From Nematopogon swammerdamellus (lineage: Eukaryota > Arthropoda > Insecta > Lepidoptera > Adelidae), in NCBI GenBank assembly GCA_946902875.1, contig OX336339.1, forward strand, positions 23,467,349 through 23,531,348: 64,000 nt of DNA. The letters are read 5' to 3'. The stretch's first letter is position 1. Each line of letters opens with the position of its first letter. The translations under genes were made by a program, and so were the position numbers. Below are positions 20,515-31,745 of the stretch, piece by piece. Under the pieces are notes generated by a model. It did no database searches. It saw nothing but the letters and a program-made list of their open reading frames with translations, and was not told where the DNA came from.

Positions 20515-20895
20515 CCTTTCCTAGAAAGTTTCCCAGCGAGCAATGGAGCGAGCTATGCTGGGAATATCGCTACGTGATATGGTGCGTAACGAGGCAATCC
20601 GCCGACGCACCAAAGTAGTCGATATTGGATACCGGGTGGCTAAGCTCAAGTGGCAGTGGGCTGAGCACGTCAGCCGAAGAGGCGACGACCGTTGGAGTAA
20701 CAGTGTCCTACACTGGCGGCCGTGGACAGGAAAACGGAGTGTGGGAAGACCACCCGCCAGGTGGGACGACGACATCAAGTACTTCGGCGGAAAGCAGTGG
20801 TTCCGTACCGCTGAAGGCCGGGAGGACTGGAGGAAAATTGGAGAGGCGTATGTCCAGCAGTGGACGCTTACACGCTGACTGACTGACTGATTCCC
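20515..20895 (+). mobile_element. RTE-like LINE 3' end with TGAC tail
   Basis: Frame 20543-20878 reads through 111 codons with ERAMLGISLRD, LKWQWAEHVSRR, RPWTGKRSVGRPPARWDDD and WRKIGEAYVQQW, the conserved end of RTE-clade LINE ORFs (after the reverse transcriptase). The stop is followed by ctgactgactgactga, a short microsatellite tail typical of the RTE clade. It is 5'-truncated; the upstream reverse transcriptase is absent. It is the best preserved of four RTE pieces here. Confidence 0.75.
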
Positions 20896-21764
20896 TTTCC
20901 GTATTTCATATCGTACTGCAAACATAATGCAAATTATATCTGGATAGACAAAAAATATTACGATTAATATCGAGGAGTTTCTCAAAAAAACATTTCAAAA
21001 TCGTGGTAACTATAGTTGATTACAACTCAGTTGCTTAAAATATGCACGTTTTGTTACTTATCAAAATCACAATCGCGTCGGCCATAAATTTGATTTTTAC
21101 TGCTTGCAGGAAGTGCCGGTAGAAATATCTAAGCATATTCGTACACCTTGTCGACAAGCGGCCGGGCGCTTTTCAGCCCTAGTGCGTTCTCGGCGCGGCC
21201 CGCCCCCCCGCGCGCCGCCCGCCCTCCGCGTCGCGCGCCCTACGCACCACCGGCACACAATAAAGCGCGACGCCTTCGCCGTCTCGAGGGCCATTACTCC
21301 ACGTTGTTTATGCCCTTGTCCCCTATCTTTCTAGGTCGCCGCTCCCACTGAACGCTGTCCCGTTTCTTTCTTCTCCTTTTATCGGTATTAGGAGACAATG
21401 CGCCTTTTTATTTGTGATGGTTTTTCGAACTCTTCCCTCACCTTCTTCGTGACGCACCGCTCTCGACGAGACGGCAGTCTTATTGTGATATAAAATCGCC
21501 GTTGTCGCCCTTGTTTGGTGTTATTTTATCGTCATCGCGTTATTGGCACACTCTCGGTGTAGTTATATCTGTTCTGCTGGGTAAGTATGCCTGTGTACTT
21601 ATAGTAGCTAATGGGCGTGTAACACGAAGGTCATAACGTTGAAAAGAAGTTTTGACAAAGATGTACAGATGCGAACCGCAATTATTTATGTTTTAAATTT
21701 CAATTTTATGTGTGCATGGGATAGGAATACACGTGGATAATATTACAGGTTAATTAAAAAAAAA
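20896..21764. other. Intergenic DNA with a GC-rich exon-like block
   Basis: A branch/pyrimidine stretch and acceptor tgcttgcag end at 21109, followed by about 190 GC-rich bases open in the frame EVPVEISKHIRTPCRQ. No donor or domain can be supported, so this stays a weak exon candidate. The remainder shows nothing. Confidence 0.25.
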
Positions 21765-22015
21765 TTGCCAAGTGCGAGCAGGACTCGCGCACCGAGGTTT
21801 CTGCACCAAAAAAAATTTGCTAAAACACGTTTCCATGACCCCTTTTATTTTTTCATTTTTTTTGTGAAAATTTCAACCGGCTACCTATTACGGTTCAAAA
21901 GATACAGCACTAGGACGGACGGACGGATGGACGGACGGACGGATGGACGGACGGACGGACGGACAGATAGACAAACAGACGGCACAGGCTTCCGTATGGA
22001 TACGGAACCCTAAAA
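21765..22015 (-). repeat. D repeat
   Basis: It starts with gccaagtgcgagcaggactc (21768-21787), has the gtgaaaatttcaaccggcta block, a GGAC/GGAT run at 21913-21965 and ends with tacggaaccctaaaa. Confidence 0.75.
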
Positions 22016-22046
22016 AACGACTACTAACTAAAAAAAAAGAAACATT

Positions 22047-22150
22047 TTTTTTATGGATAGCGCGACATGTGGCATCGTTTCTCCTACAAGTAGGTGTCTA
22101 ACGATGCCCATGGACATTCTGTGATCCCTTTTGAAAGCGGCCGGGTCTGT
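22047..22150 (-). mobile_element. LINE-E 3' fragment
   Basis: Poly-T then atagcgcgacatgtggc, ctaacgatgcccatggacat as in the other LINE-E tails, and cgggtctg; heavily truncated. Confidence 0.5.
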
Positions 22151-22641
22151 AATATAAATACCAAATACTAAACATTAATTAATACATAGTAATTAATTTT
22201 TGAACTAATATAAGTAAATTAATTTATAAATAATTTACTAATAAACTTTAACTTCCAAAATATGATTAAAGTAATAAAGCTTGTAAGCTCCAAAATTTTC
22301 TTCGGAAATTCAGCAATATCACGTTTAATCAAGTCCCCGATAAGTAAGAATGCCACGTAATAAGTATGGAGACGCTTTCCGAGGTGGTGAAATTGGTTTT
22401 ACCAGCGCCTTGCGTAAATTAAAAATGTCTCCACTCGATTCACGACCTTTGTTAACTGTGAATTCGTTTCAGCGATCCGTAGCCAACGACCCTGCATCCT
22501 TATAAAATCGATCAAGTGTCTGTCCCTCCGTCCGTCCGTCTGTAGGTTCAATGTGGAACCGTGCAAGTTGACTATTCGCAAAAATTATGCGACGTCATCA
22601 TGAAGGTGCAATAGATCGAATATTTGGAGATAATATTTAAC
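22151..22641. other. AT-rich intergenic DNA, no gene seen
   Basis: A gtctgtccctccgtccgtcc run at 22516 is a D-like microsatellite scrap. Otherwise nothing is recognised. Confidence 0.4.
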
Positions 22642-22709
22642 GGCCCGGTGGTATAGTTGGTTATCGCGTTGGCGGCTCAAAAACCCAGGTTCGAATCCTG
22701 GTCGGGATG
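22642..22709 (+). tRNA. tRNA-like sequence, probably a pseudogene
   Basis: An A box (tggtatagttgg) and perfect B box (ggttcgaatcc) are present. The T arm CCAGG/CCTGG pairs perfectly, and a T6 run at 22712-22717 could terminate Pol III. The acceptor pairs imperfectly (ggcccgg with tcgggat). The anticodon arm does not fold and is about five bases short compared with a tRNA-Val-like pattern, so the anticodon cannot be assigned. Confidence 0.4.
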
Positions 22710-22717
22710 TATTTTTT

Positions 22718-23415
22718 CCAATGATTTTCGATTTGCATTTTTCTAATATTAAAGCGAGTACGTGCTTAGTACTAACATATAAACATAAAATATTATAAGA
22801 TGTATAATAAATATGTGTATTTTATCATTTATTTTGTACAAAATATATGTAAAAATCTAAAACCAAATAGTTGTGTGAATAAAAATATTTAATTCACGAA
22901 ATTAACTCGAATGAATCCTATGAATAGACGGCCTGACACAATTTGGAATAGACATACTATCTATCAAATTTTTAATCTATCAAATATTACTATACTATAA
23001 ATTCCTTATTGCTTCATAAACATTTAACGTAGAATACGGGTGGAGAAAAATTTTTATTTGAGAAAAATATTAAATATAATTTTAAGTAAACTACTCGTAT
23101 AATATCATAAAGAAAATATATTTAAAATACTAAAAATCTGCATTGAAGTTTTTCCTAATTAAAAATTTATATAATTAATGGCAGGTACGCACAATGTTTG
23201 TGCCTCGACGCCACCGCCGCCGCCATCAACAACACGCAAAAATGTATGTGCAAAAAAACGCACTGAATAAATTACATTTTGGCACCCGTTAATAAATTCG
23301 CTATTTCGAAAAAAATAAACAGGAAAATTCGAACGGAAGGCAAGGATTAAATAAATTATCAAAAACCCTATCAGAGCAATTGATTTTCCACACAATATTT
23401 TAATCTCAGAACACT
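22718..23415. other. AT-rich intergenic DNA, no gene seen
   Basis: Strongly AT-rich, no recognised repeat family. Confidence 0.45.
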
Positions 23416-23600
23416 GCCAGTAGTGCTTCCCTCTTTGCGAATACTGAACTGGACGCAAAACACCATTTTCATAGCCGTTTGACATACTTTTCATTAAATG
23501 CAGTGGTATCAATCCGGAAGGCTTAATAACTCTACAACCTAATGAAGTAAACCTTTAGATTTACGTGGAATCCGAACCACAGCCAGTCTCAGCGGTCCGA
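23416..23600 (-). repeat. SINE-B1, diverged
   Basis: Body and core are recognisable in reverse (actgaactggacgcaaaaca, tgcagtggtatcaatccgg), followed by the B1-specific linker ttacgtggaatccgaaccac. The 5S-like part is degraded. Confidence 0.6.
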
Positions 23601-23614
23601 ACCGAGGAGGAGAA

Positions 23615-23725
23615 ATGAGCGGTTTTCTGTCAACCGTCGCGCCGGCAGAGCGCTCGTGAGGATGGGCCACACGTTTGGCCCGAAACTTCGAGCCACATAG
23701 CCACGGAGACAACCGTGAGTAAAGC
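23615..23725 (+). repeat. Repeat with hammerhead-like motif, copy 2 (degraded core)
   Basis: Homologous to 20185-20290. Stem I gctc/gagc (23652-23655 with 23690-23693) and stem II GGGCC/GGCCC (23664-23668 with 23677-23681) pair, GAAAC is intact (23682-23686), but the first core base is G and a 3-base loss removed tcc. Stem II differs from copy 1 at two pairs, both compensatory. Confidence 0.5.
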
Positions 23726-23759
23726 CGTTAGATTTTCTAATATTTTTTTAAAACCACGG

Positions 23760-23992
23760 TAATTTCAAAAGACGAGCGCTATCGTGGGACACCCGGTTGG
23801 CACGAAGTTCCTCTCGCTATATATTTAAATAAATTAACATCGCTTAAGAGTAATTAAATAAAAAAAAAAAATTAATAAATAAACATAGACATAAGCTTGT
23901 AAAGACACAAACACACATACAGCAAAAGTGACGGTCGAAATCATACACTTTTTTCGGCCTAGCTCTCATTCGCCAAGTGTCTGAAGTGTACA
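23760..23992. repeat. Repeat H copy
   Basis: It shares cacgaagttcctctcgctat, an A-rich stretch, acacaaacacacatacagc and the segment cggcctagctctcattcgcc with 58640-58882. Confidence 0.6.
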
Positions 23993-24318
23993 TACATACA
24001 TACATACCACACACGCTGTATCCCGACAATCGGGGTAAGCAGAGTAATCGGTGTTGTGCTGCAGGAACTCTGGAAAATTGCAACACAACATCGAACTCCA
24101 CGTTTAGCAAAGTATTCGGACAAGATAACTATCAAGCAGCAAGTAGGCACAAAGACCCACCTGCTGCACGACTCGGTGGAAGGACCGCGCCAAGGTGAAA
24201 GGTGGCAAGCCTGTCGCCCTTTAGCACGGCATCTCGTCCTCATCCCTTAGTCGCCTTTTACGACATGCACGGGGAGAGACGCAGTAGGTCTATTCTTTTT
24301 AAGTACCGGCCCCACACA
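23993..24318 (-). repeat. SINE-A, full length
   Basis: Tail of ACAT repeats at 23992-24007, hairpin arms at about 24047-24090 (one mismatched), complete body, and head ending ggccccacacagc at 24318. It is the most complete copy in this orientation. Confidence 0.75.
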
Positions 24319-25058
24319 GCATCGTCCGATAAGAACCTTCGTTCCAAAATCCCTAAATATTGATACATTATTACAGCATCATCGGTTCTGCAAAAACTTG
24401 CCCAAACATTCAAACTGCCTGATGACGAAACAGACAAACCGCACTTGGCTATAACGCTTTATCCGTTCGTATCCATAACAACGGTTAACATATATGGCCA
24501 TAACGAGCGGGTCGCGAAGACAAATCCCAACCGTTTCAGCGTTATTGTTCCATTTCGCTCTATTCCCAATCTCCAACCATTATGTACTACTTAAGTCGCC
24601 GCTGATGATATGATCGCGGATGCGATCGGTCGGGCGGCTCGGCGGGAGGATGGGGGGAATTCGCTCGATTCCCAACGACTGCTATGAATAATTCAATCTG
24701 AATTACGACGCCGGGAGAGAACTTTAGACGATGCAATCGGACCGTTACTGCACCCTCTATTCATTTGTTGCAGATGCAATTTGATGGAAATGTTGTGGGG
24801 AGAGCGTCGCTGCCAGCCGGGCCCTGCGGTGGCGGAGACGGTGCGGGGAAGTCCGGCATTGTAATGGGATCAATGATAATGGAACTTCAGCTTAGCATCA
24901 ATTTCGGTTCCAAACTGGATTATTCTTGTGTCGCACTGCAAAGGTGTGGAATTGGTTTCCGGGAAGTAACTTCTACTCCACGCGGAATTGGTGGTTAATA
25001 TAATTTCCCCAACGACTTTAGTAAGCTGAAGGCTTGTACCTACTCGGTGGTGTGGTAC
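24319..25058. other. Intergenic DNA with a weak exon candidate
   Basis: A pyrimidine tract and ttgttgcag end at 24773, followed by an open frame to 24998 starting MQFDGNVVGRASLPAG, GC-rich at first. No domain, no clear donor. The rest is unrecognised. Confidence 0.25.
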
Positions 25059-25570
25059 TGGTACCTACTCGGGGGTGAAATTCTGTTCTGATGAAAAAAA
25101 AGAAGAGTAAGGGATAAAGACAAGATGCGGTGCTAAAGACGAGAGACTAGCAATCTCACCTTGGCACGGTCCCCCACAGTCATGCAGTAGGTAACTGCCT
25201 TGGTGCCTTTCTGCTGTTTGATAATCTTGTTGTCCTAATGTTTCGCTAAGCGTGGTGGGACTGGTATCTGGTGGGACTGGTACCTACTCGGGGGTGAAAT
25301 TCTGTTCTGATGAAAAAAAAGAAGAGTAAGGGATAAAGACAAGATGCGGTGCTAAAGACGAGAGACTAGCAATCTCACCTTGGCACGGTCCCCCACAGTC
25401 ATGCAGTAGGTAACTGCCTTGGTGCCTTTCTGCTGTTTGATAATCTTGTTGTCCTAATGTTTCGCTAAGCGTGGTGGTCGGTGTTGTGCTATAATTCACG
25501 AGAGTTCTTGCAACACAACACCGACCACTCTATTTACCCCTGTTGCTATGCAGCTTGACGTATGTTATGT
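25059..25570 (+). repeat. SINE-A with exact 219-bp tandem duplication
   Basis: The block from ggtacctactcgggggtgaa to tttcgctaagcgtggtgg occurs at 25060 and again at 25279 with no difference seen over about 200 bases. The second copy continues into the hairpin and the tail region (25480-25570), so the duplication hit one SINE-A. Confidence 0.85.
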
Positions 25571-25576
25571 GTGTAT

Positions 25577-25920
25577 TGTTTTATGGAAACTTACACGATT
25601 GGCTACATCACCTACAACGTCCGTGATGTCAGCCCATAACACTTTGGCTACCATGTCAGCGCTACCCTTTGGTCGTGCGGGCTACACTGAACTGGACGGA
25701 AAACACGAACTATTTACATAGCCGTTCCGACTGACCTTTCATTCAGTACGGGGGTATCAACCCGGACGGGTTAATCCTTTCCACTTAATAATGTAAGAAT
25801 TCCCTTCTTACAGTTTTACGTGGAATCCGAACTACGGTCAGCCTCCAACGATCGAACGATCACCGATTCAAGTTTTGACCGCTCCCATGTGTGCTTATGA
25901 TCACGAGTCGACCGATCGCA
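25577..25920 (-). repeat. SINE-B1, diverged head
   Basis: Tail, body and core are present in reverse, then ttttacgtggaatccgaact (linker) and the outer head gtcgaccgatcgcaccactg at 25908-25927. The 5S-like control region between them has decayed. Confidence 0.65.
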
Positions 25921-26371
25921 CCACTGACCTACCGAAGATGACAATGTAGACAAAGTAGACACCACATAGGACGCTATTGGGGCGTCGAATAAGCAACAGT
26001 CAACTGTTACAACTACGCCGATATTTAAATTAAACATTTGAATAAAGAACACACAGTGGACAGAATGCAGCGAGCGTTTGTCTTTGCTGCAACGGCGCGC
26101 CACGAAGTTGTTTGGTCCAGTTCACATTAATGTAACGAGCTGCCGTCGCGTCGTAGCCTCCACGGCCGGACATTGTCTGACCGAGACTCGCAATAGGAGC
26201 GGCATTCACTGGCGCATTTTGAGTCGGTATCGGTGACAGGAAGTTTTATCGATAGATGGCGTAAAGTGTTCACTAGTAACACCTTTTCTAGTGACGACGA
26301 AGGTCGGTTGCGCGAACGACGACACATGCAACAACAGCTGGTAGAAGGTTGAAATAGTGAATACAATTTTT
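25921..26371. other. Intergenic DNA, no gene seen
   Basis: Moderately GC-rich; minus-strand frames of 79 and 95 codons carry no recognisable domain. Confidence 0.35.
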
Positions 26372-27010
26372 AGGGTTCCGTAGCCGGTACGGGACCTTAT
26401 TACTAAGCCTACGCCGTCTGTCTGTCTGTCTGTCCGTCCGTCCGTGTGTCTGTCCGAGGGCTGTATCTCTTGAACCGTAATAAGTAGCCTGTTGAAATTT
26501 TCACAGAATATGTGTTATTATGGCCGATATAACAAGAAATAATAAAAATAAGAAAAAGTAAAACATTCACGGGGTTTCCCATAGAAGAAACCAAAAAGTG
26601 TATGCGCGCGCGTCATCTACCGAATTATGAAGCATCCTTATTCCTTACCTATAATAAAATCCAACGTCTGCTTTCTGTCTGAGTGTCTGAGTGTCTGAGT
26701 GTATGTCTGTCTGTCCGCTAATAACTCGAGAACCACTGAACCGATTTTAATAAAACAAAATTCTACGGATAGCTTGATTCTTCCCATCAACTATAGGCTA
26801 CTTACTATCACGCTAAATGGCTTATGAGGTTAGCAGTGAAGTGAAATATGAGAGCGGGCGGAGCCGCGGGCACAGCTTGTCTTAACTAATCATGAATTTT
26901 AACTATAATATGAAGCATTTCATAACACGCCATAGATGGCGTGAGTGGCGCTAACCATGGCATGGCGATACGGAACCCTCGGTGCGCGAGATCCGACTCG
27001 TACTTGGCGG
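26372..27010 (+). repeat. D repeat split by repeat K
   Basis: It starts tagggttccgtagccggtac, GTCT run at 26416-26440, continues to about 26633 (atgaagcat), and resumes at about 26884 (aactaatcatgaatttt) to the end gtgcgcgagatccgactcgt. Confidence 0.75.
26637..26882 (+). repeat. Repeat K, nested in D
   Basis: It contains ctataataaaatccaacgtc, gagtgtc tandem units, gagaaccactgaaccgattt and the end gcgggcggagccgcgggcac. Related pieces lie at 59420 and 60680. Confidence 0.6.
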
Positions 27011-27043
27011 GTTTTTTATGGATAGCGCGACATGTGTCACGGT

Positions 27044-27358
27044 CAGCGCCACTCACGTCATCTATGGCGTGTTTATGAAATGCTTCATACTTATTATAGT
27101 TAAAATTCATGATTAAAATGCTTCATACTCTTTTCGGTAGATGGCGCGCATACACTTTTTAGTTTCTTCGATGGGTGCCCCGTGAATGTTTTTCTTTTTC
27201 TTATTTTTGTTATTTGTTGTTATATCGGCCATAATAACACATATTCTGTGAAAATTTCAACGGGCTACCTATTACGGTTCAAGAGATACAGCCCTCGGAC
27301 AGACAGACAGACGGCGTAGGCTTAGTAATAGGGTCCCGTACCGTATACGGAGCCCTAA
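27044..27358 (-). repeat. D repeat, inverted next to the previous copy
   Basis: The segment 27044-27112 is the reverse complement of 26890-26953, so the two D copies form a long inverted repeat. It ends at tatacggagccctaaaaa. Confidence 0.75.
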
Positions 27359-28137
27359 AAAAGAAACTCACTGGTGTATGTCAGCCGGAGCTGGTCGGAC
27401 CCTGAGATCAAGACTACAAGAAGCCAGGAGCGCGCCGACTACCCGCCGCTTGTACTAGACTTAGCGCTAGCTAGGCAGTGTAGCGATCGTGGTGGCCGTA
27501 ACGCCGCCGCGCCGCGCCGTAGGCACGGCAAGCCCAAAACCAACTTTCGGTATAAATTGCGAAGCGACGGCGCGGCGAGTGCGGTCTCCGAGATAGCGGC
27601 GTCGGCCAACTTCTTGGCATCATGCCTCCAATAAGCATGTTTCTTTAGGAGTGTCCCTCGCGCCGCCGCCGCCCGGCCTCACTCACGGAATACAAAATAC
27701 CTGAAGCATTTTCTTTAGCCCAAACTTGGCGACCGCTGAGCGGTTGGCCGGTCGTAATTTTAATACCGGCCGCTATGCGATAGGCCGTGTAGCGGCTTCG
27801 CTATCATGTGCGGTGGAATCCGGCGTCGCGCCGCCCGCCCCGCTCCGGCCCGGTGGTAGAGCTCGGATCACTATATAAGCGGGACGGTAGAATCTGCATA
27901 TGAAATGGTTATTTTAATTTCGTTGTCAGACAAGAGAATAAATCAAACGAAACCATCTGATTAGGTGCGGAAGTTAAAATTTTAACTTCCAGCAGTTATC
28001 ACGTTCATATAATATGTTTTAGTAGACGCTTAAAAAATTTCAGTTTTGGCTTTTGGGTGCAGTTCGTTTGTTTACAGAAGGATAATAAAACTTTATTCAT
28101 AAAGGAAGGTTCGTCAGCCCCGGTAGCAAGGTGGTTT
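27359..28137. other. GC-rich intergenic block with a TATA box
   Basis: 27440-27860 is CpG-rich. A GC-rich stretch (27812-27855) is followed by tatataag at 27872-27879, a good TATA box on the plus strand, but no initiator lies at the right distance. An 86-codon frame (27374-27634) has no recognisable domain. Confidence 0.3.
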
Positions 28138-28495
28138 TTTAGGGTTCCGTATCCGTCGTACGGGACCCTATTACTAAGCCTACGCCGCCGTCTGTCTGTC
28201 TGTCAGCCCATCTGTCCGAGGGCTGTATCTCTTGAACCGTAATAGGTAGCCCGTTGAAATTTTCACAGAATATGTGTTACTATGGCCGATCAGCAAATAA
28301 TAAAAATAAGAAAAAGTAAAAAATTCACGGGGTCCCCATACAAGAAACTAAAAAGTGTATGCGCGCCATATACCGAAAACAGTATGAAGCATTTTAACTA
28401 ATACCTACATAGATTGCGTGAGTGGCGCTGACCATGACATGGCGCTGCGGAACCCCCGGGGCGCGAGTTCGACTCGCACTTAGCCGGTGTTTTAT
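28138..28495 (+). repeat. D repeat, near full length
   Basis: From ttagggttccgtatccgtcg to gagttcgactcgcacttagc and tttttattt. It shows the complete order of D blocks without insertions. Confidence 0.8.
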
Positions 28496-28502
28496 TTATG
28501 TA

Positions 28503-28598
28503 ATCAGTTATGGGTGGCCGAGTCAGAGGGGCCAAAGGGCATGCTCTGACTAGCCAATATCACCTCCGAGAAGGTAGGTGCCATACCGGAGACTTCAC
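28503..28598 (-). repeat. SINE-C 3' fragment
   Basis: atgggtggccgagtcagagg to ataccggagacttc, then similarity stops. Confidence 0.65.
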
Positions 28599-28679
28599 TT
28601 TGGACGGTACGATGTATCGCCGTCAGATCATGAATCGCCGTTAGCCATTAGACCGTTGGAACCATAAAGAAATAATATA

Positions 28680-28795
28680 CGTCTATGGTTGAAATTGACC
28701 GTGGTTCAGATTCCACTTATAACTGTAGGTCTTATCACTTGCTCTACAAAGGAAAGCACTGACATGGCACCTAGTCCACTAAGTGTTATACACAA
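28680..28795 (+). repeat. SINE-B1 scrap with internal deletion
   Basis: The linker attgaccgtggttcagattc and actgtaggtct are followed directly by gaaagcactgacatggcacc, so most of the core and body is missing. Confidence 0.5.
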
Positions 28796-28798
28796 ATA

Positions 28799-29107
28799 CT
28801 AGCTCTTGCCCGCGTATTTGCTCGCGGGAAATTCGTATTTAAAAAGAAGAATTTCGGCAAACAGAGCAATTCGGTTTGTATGAGAGCCATATCTTGGCGT
28901 AACCGGAGCTGTGTCCCGTATAGTTAAAGCTTGTATTAAGTTTCATTGAATTCGGATGATCGGTTTAAGAGTTATGGAGGGACATACATAGGTACATAAA
29001 ATATTTCTAAAAATGGTCAATTTATTTTTAGTATCATACATAGAGTCTACAAAGTTAACAAAGTAACTTACTCCGTGACCATCTCTAACAAATTTATTAT
29101 TAGTACC
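28799..29107 (+). repeat. Repeat L without the minisatellite
   Basis: From ctagctcttgcccgcgtatt to aaatttattattagta; block order as in 15484-16075 but one continuous unit. Confidence 0.65.
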
Positions 29108-29682
29108 TTATAGATTAAACCATTTCAGCTTGAGCTTTCCTTTCAGATCTATTGCGTTTGTTTAGAAGATAAATATAAAAATTCTAAAGATCAAATCGGA
29201 AAATCTGGGGCCGATGCGCCGCCGTCGATTATATGCTCGCCTTTAAGCCGACTGCTCACTCAATTCACATGGGGTTTCCACTGGAGTCTTCTGGCACGTT
29301 AAACACGTTAGGCACTTAAAATATACCTGTGATATTATTCACAGATAAATTATTTGAATTAAAATCGTCCAAAAATTTACACCACGACAAAAAGATTAAC
29401 TATAGAAATATTTAAAAGCTCCTGTCAGATAAATCTATGTCCGCAGAACGCATATCAGTAAATCTTCGCATATTTCACATTCGACAGATCTAGCGCAGAC
29501 TGTGTCCTCGCTGTAGGCTGGAAGCTGGAGCGGGACAGACGCAAAGGAGCGTGAGTGATGAGGGTTCGCTGGATTCTAAAAGAATTCTTCTCCAGAAACA
29601 TCAGTTCTGACAAAAGATAGGACCAACTGAGGAATTTCTACTCAATAGTTTTACACACATGACATGACATACCACACGCTTT
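29108..29682. other. AT-rich intergenic DNA, no gene seen
   Basis: No recognised repeat or coding sequence. Confidence 0.4.
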
Positions 29683-29888
29683 TTTTATGTAAACCAGCAT
29701 GTGTGGCTGTGTCGATAGACCAATGGTGCAGTCGACAGAGCCAAAATCACCTCTCCTTGCGAAACCACGCTCAGTTAGGTGCCATGCCAGGAGATTTGCG
29801 GACTGTTGCTAGGCTGTCTAGCCCGTTAATACGATGCTTGAAGGTTATAGGATTCAGGAAATACTCTCGCCGGAAGACAGTTCCACAC
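29683..29888 (-). repeat. SINE-C-related, diverged
   Basis: The start tttatgtaaaccagcatgtg, then atcacctctccttgcgaaa and taggtgccatgccaggagat, mirrors the SINE-C tail with many changes. The rest does not match any family here. Confidence 0.4.
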
Positions 29889-30200
29889 TCTGGCGCTGTA
29901 TCTCGACAATAGGGGTAAGCAGAGCAATCGGTGTTGTGCTGCAAGTACTCTTTTAAATTACAGCAACACCGACCAACACGTTTTGCAATTTATTAGGACA
30001 AGATATCTATCAAGCAGCAAGTAAGGCACGAAGACCCACCTGCTGCATGACTCGGTGGAAGGACAGTGCCACCAGGTGAGAGTTGGCTAGCCTGTCGCCC
30101 TTTAGCACGGCACCTTGTCCTTATCCCTTGTCGTCATTTACGATATGCACGGGGAGAGGTGCAGTGAGGCTATTATTTTTAAGTACCAGCCCCGCACAAT
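29889..30200 (-). repeat. SINE-A without the ATGT tail
   Basis: ggcgctgtatctcgacaata, hairpin region, body and head to ccccgcacaat at 30200. Confidence 0.7.
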
Positions 30201-30292
30201 ACTTTATATTCTGTCTATCTTAGGATTAAAGCTCCATTCAAGCATTGATTTAGGTTATTTCTATGCATTCAAGGTATTTTTTTCTTTTTCTT

Positions 30293-30476
30293 TTTTTTAT
30301 GGAAACCGACACGGTTGACTACTTCACCTACAACATCCGTGATGTCAGCTCATAACACCGGGTGAGCTTCCCTTCATTTTATGTCGGCTACACTGAACTG
30401 GACGGAAAACACGAACTATTTCAATAGCCGTTTCCACCGACGTTTCATTCAGTGCGGTGGTATTAACCCGGGCGTG
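30293..30476 (-). repeat. SINE-B, partial
   Basis: Poly-T start, tail with a deletion, body and part of the core to ggtattaacccgggcgtg. Confidence 0.7.
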
Positions 30477-30554
30477 ATAAACTGTCTATCTTTTGCATCT
30501 GCCATACAATACTGCCCGTCGCGTCATCTGTTATCATATCAAGTAAAGTAAATA

Positions 30555-30775
30555 TACTTTATTGTTAACACGTTTCTTGTATGGGGACCCGTTATTTTAA
30601 ATTTTGTTTTGTTTTTTTGTTTATTATTTGTTGGCATATCCAACATAACACCATATTCTGGGACAATTTCAACCGGCTACCTATTACGGTTCAAAAGGTA
30701 GAGCCTTAGGGCGGACGGACAGACAGACGTTGTAGGCTTATTAATAGGCTTCCGTATGCATACGGAACCCTAAAA
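30555..30775 (-). repeat. D repeat, truncated
   Basis: aacacgtttcttgtatgggg to tgcatacggaaccctaaaaa with a GGAC/GACA run. Confidence 0.65.
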
Positions 30776-31429
30776 AGGAGCACAGGTTTATTTTATGTAT
30801 AGTATGCTAAAGGAACAAAAATGTATGTTGTACGTATGTACGACGTCTTCACTAAACTCGGTAGGCACATTATACAGGGTTTGGCTAATTATTATGTATG
30901 TGTAATACTTAATACCAAATACCTAATGTACTAAATGTACGGCGAGCCTAAAATCGATACAGAGCTAAATTCTCGCCCGAGTGTTGTACAAGATTTCTTA
31001 TGGCACCAATTCACTGTCCAACCGGTCGACGCGACAGCCTGAACGGATCGAAGTCGATTTGAATTTGGAAGCGAATGTAACTTTCGTTGCATCCGTCCAT
31101 CTTCATTACTACAGATCTGGCTTCGGCAAACTATGCCAACTACCTAAGTCGATTGAATTCCGATTGTCAGCCGATTAAACCGTGAAACCGCACCTTACAT
31201 CAAAATGTTATGTATGTATGAATGAAATTGTATAAAGTAAACAGCTCTACTCAGTAGCGGCACTGCACGGCGCGGCAATCGATTCGTATGGACAATTTTG
31301 TGCCTCGCCGTACCGCTCCGCTGCTAAGCTGCCGCCAGTGGCAGTGAGGTCTCACCTTTAATCACCCAATTATAATAAGTATCTATATATTCTCGATCAG
31401 TTATCGGGTAATCGTACCAAACACTTATT
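30776..31429. other. Intergenic DNA, no gene seen
   Basis: No recognised repeat; a CpG-richer patch at 31260-31335. Confidence 0.4.
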
Positions 31430-31745
31430 AGGGTTCCCTACCTTAAAAACGGAACCCTTACAGGACCATTTTCGTGTATGACTGTTTGTCTGTCCGTCTG
31501 TCACAGCTTATTTTCTTCAAACCAACGCAACTAGATGAAAAAAGTTGAAAAATATACGAAAATCGAGACCCCCCCCTCGATTATGTCCGAACCTACTGCG
31601 TCTGATTTTTTTAATCCCATTATATAGGGCCACTCTTATAGTTCACAAGAAACACTAAAGGAAAATCCTAAGTCTTAAAGTTCTACAGAAAACGGAATGA
31701 TACGGAACCAGCTCCACCAGAGTTCGACTCGCACTTGACCGCTTT
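31430..31745 (+). repeat. D-type repeat, second subfamily
   Basis: Starts ttagggttccctaccttaaa with an inverted gtaccttaaaaacggaaccc beginning and ends acggaaccagctccaccaga and gagttcgactcgcacttgac. Related ends at 3566 and 44941. Confidence 0.55.
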
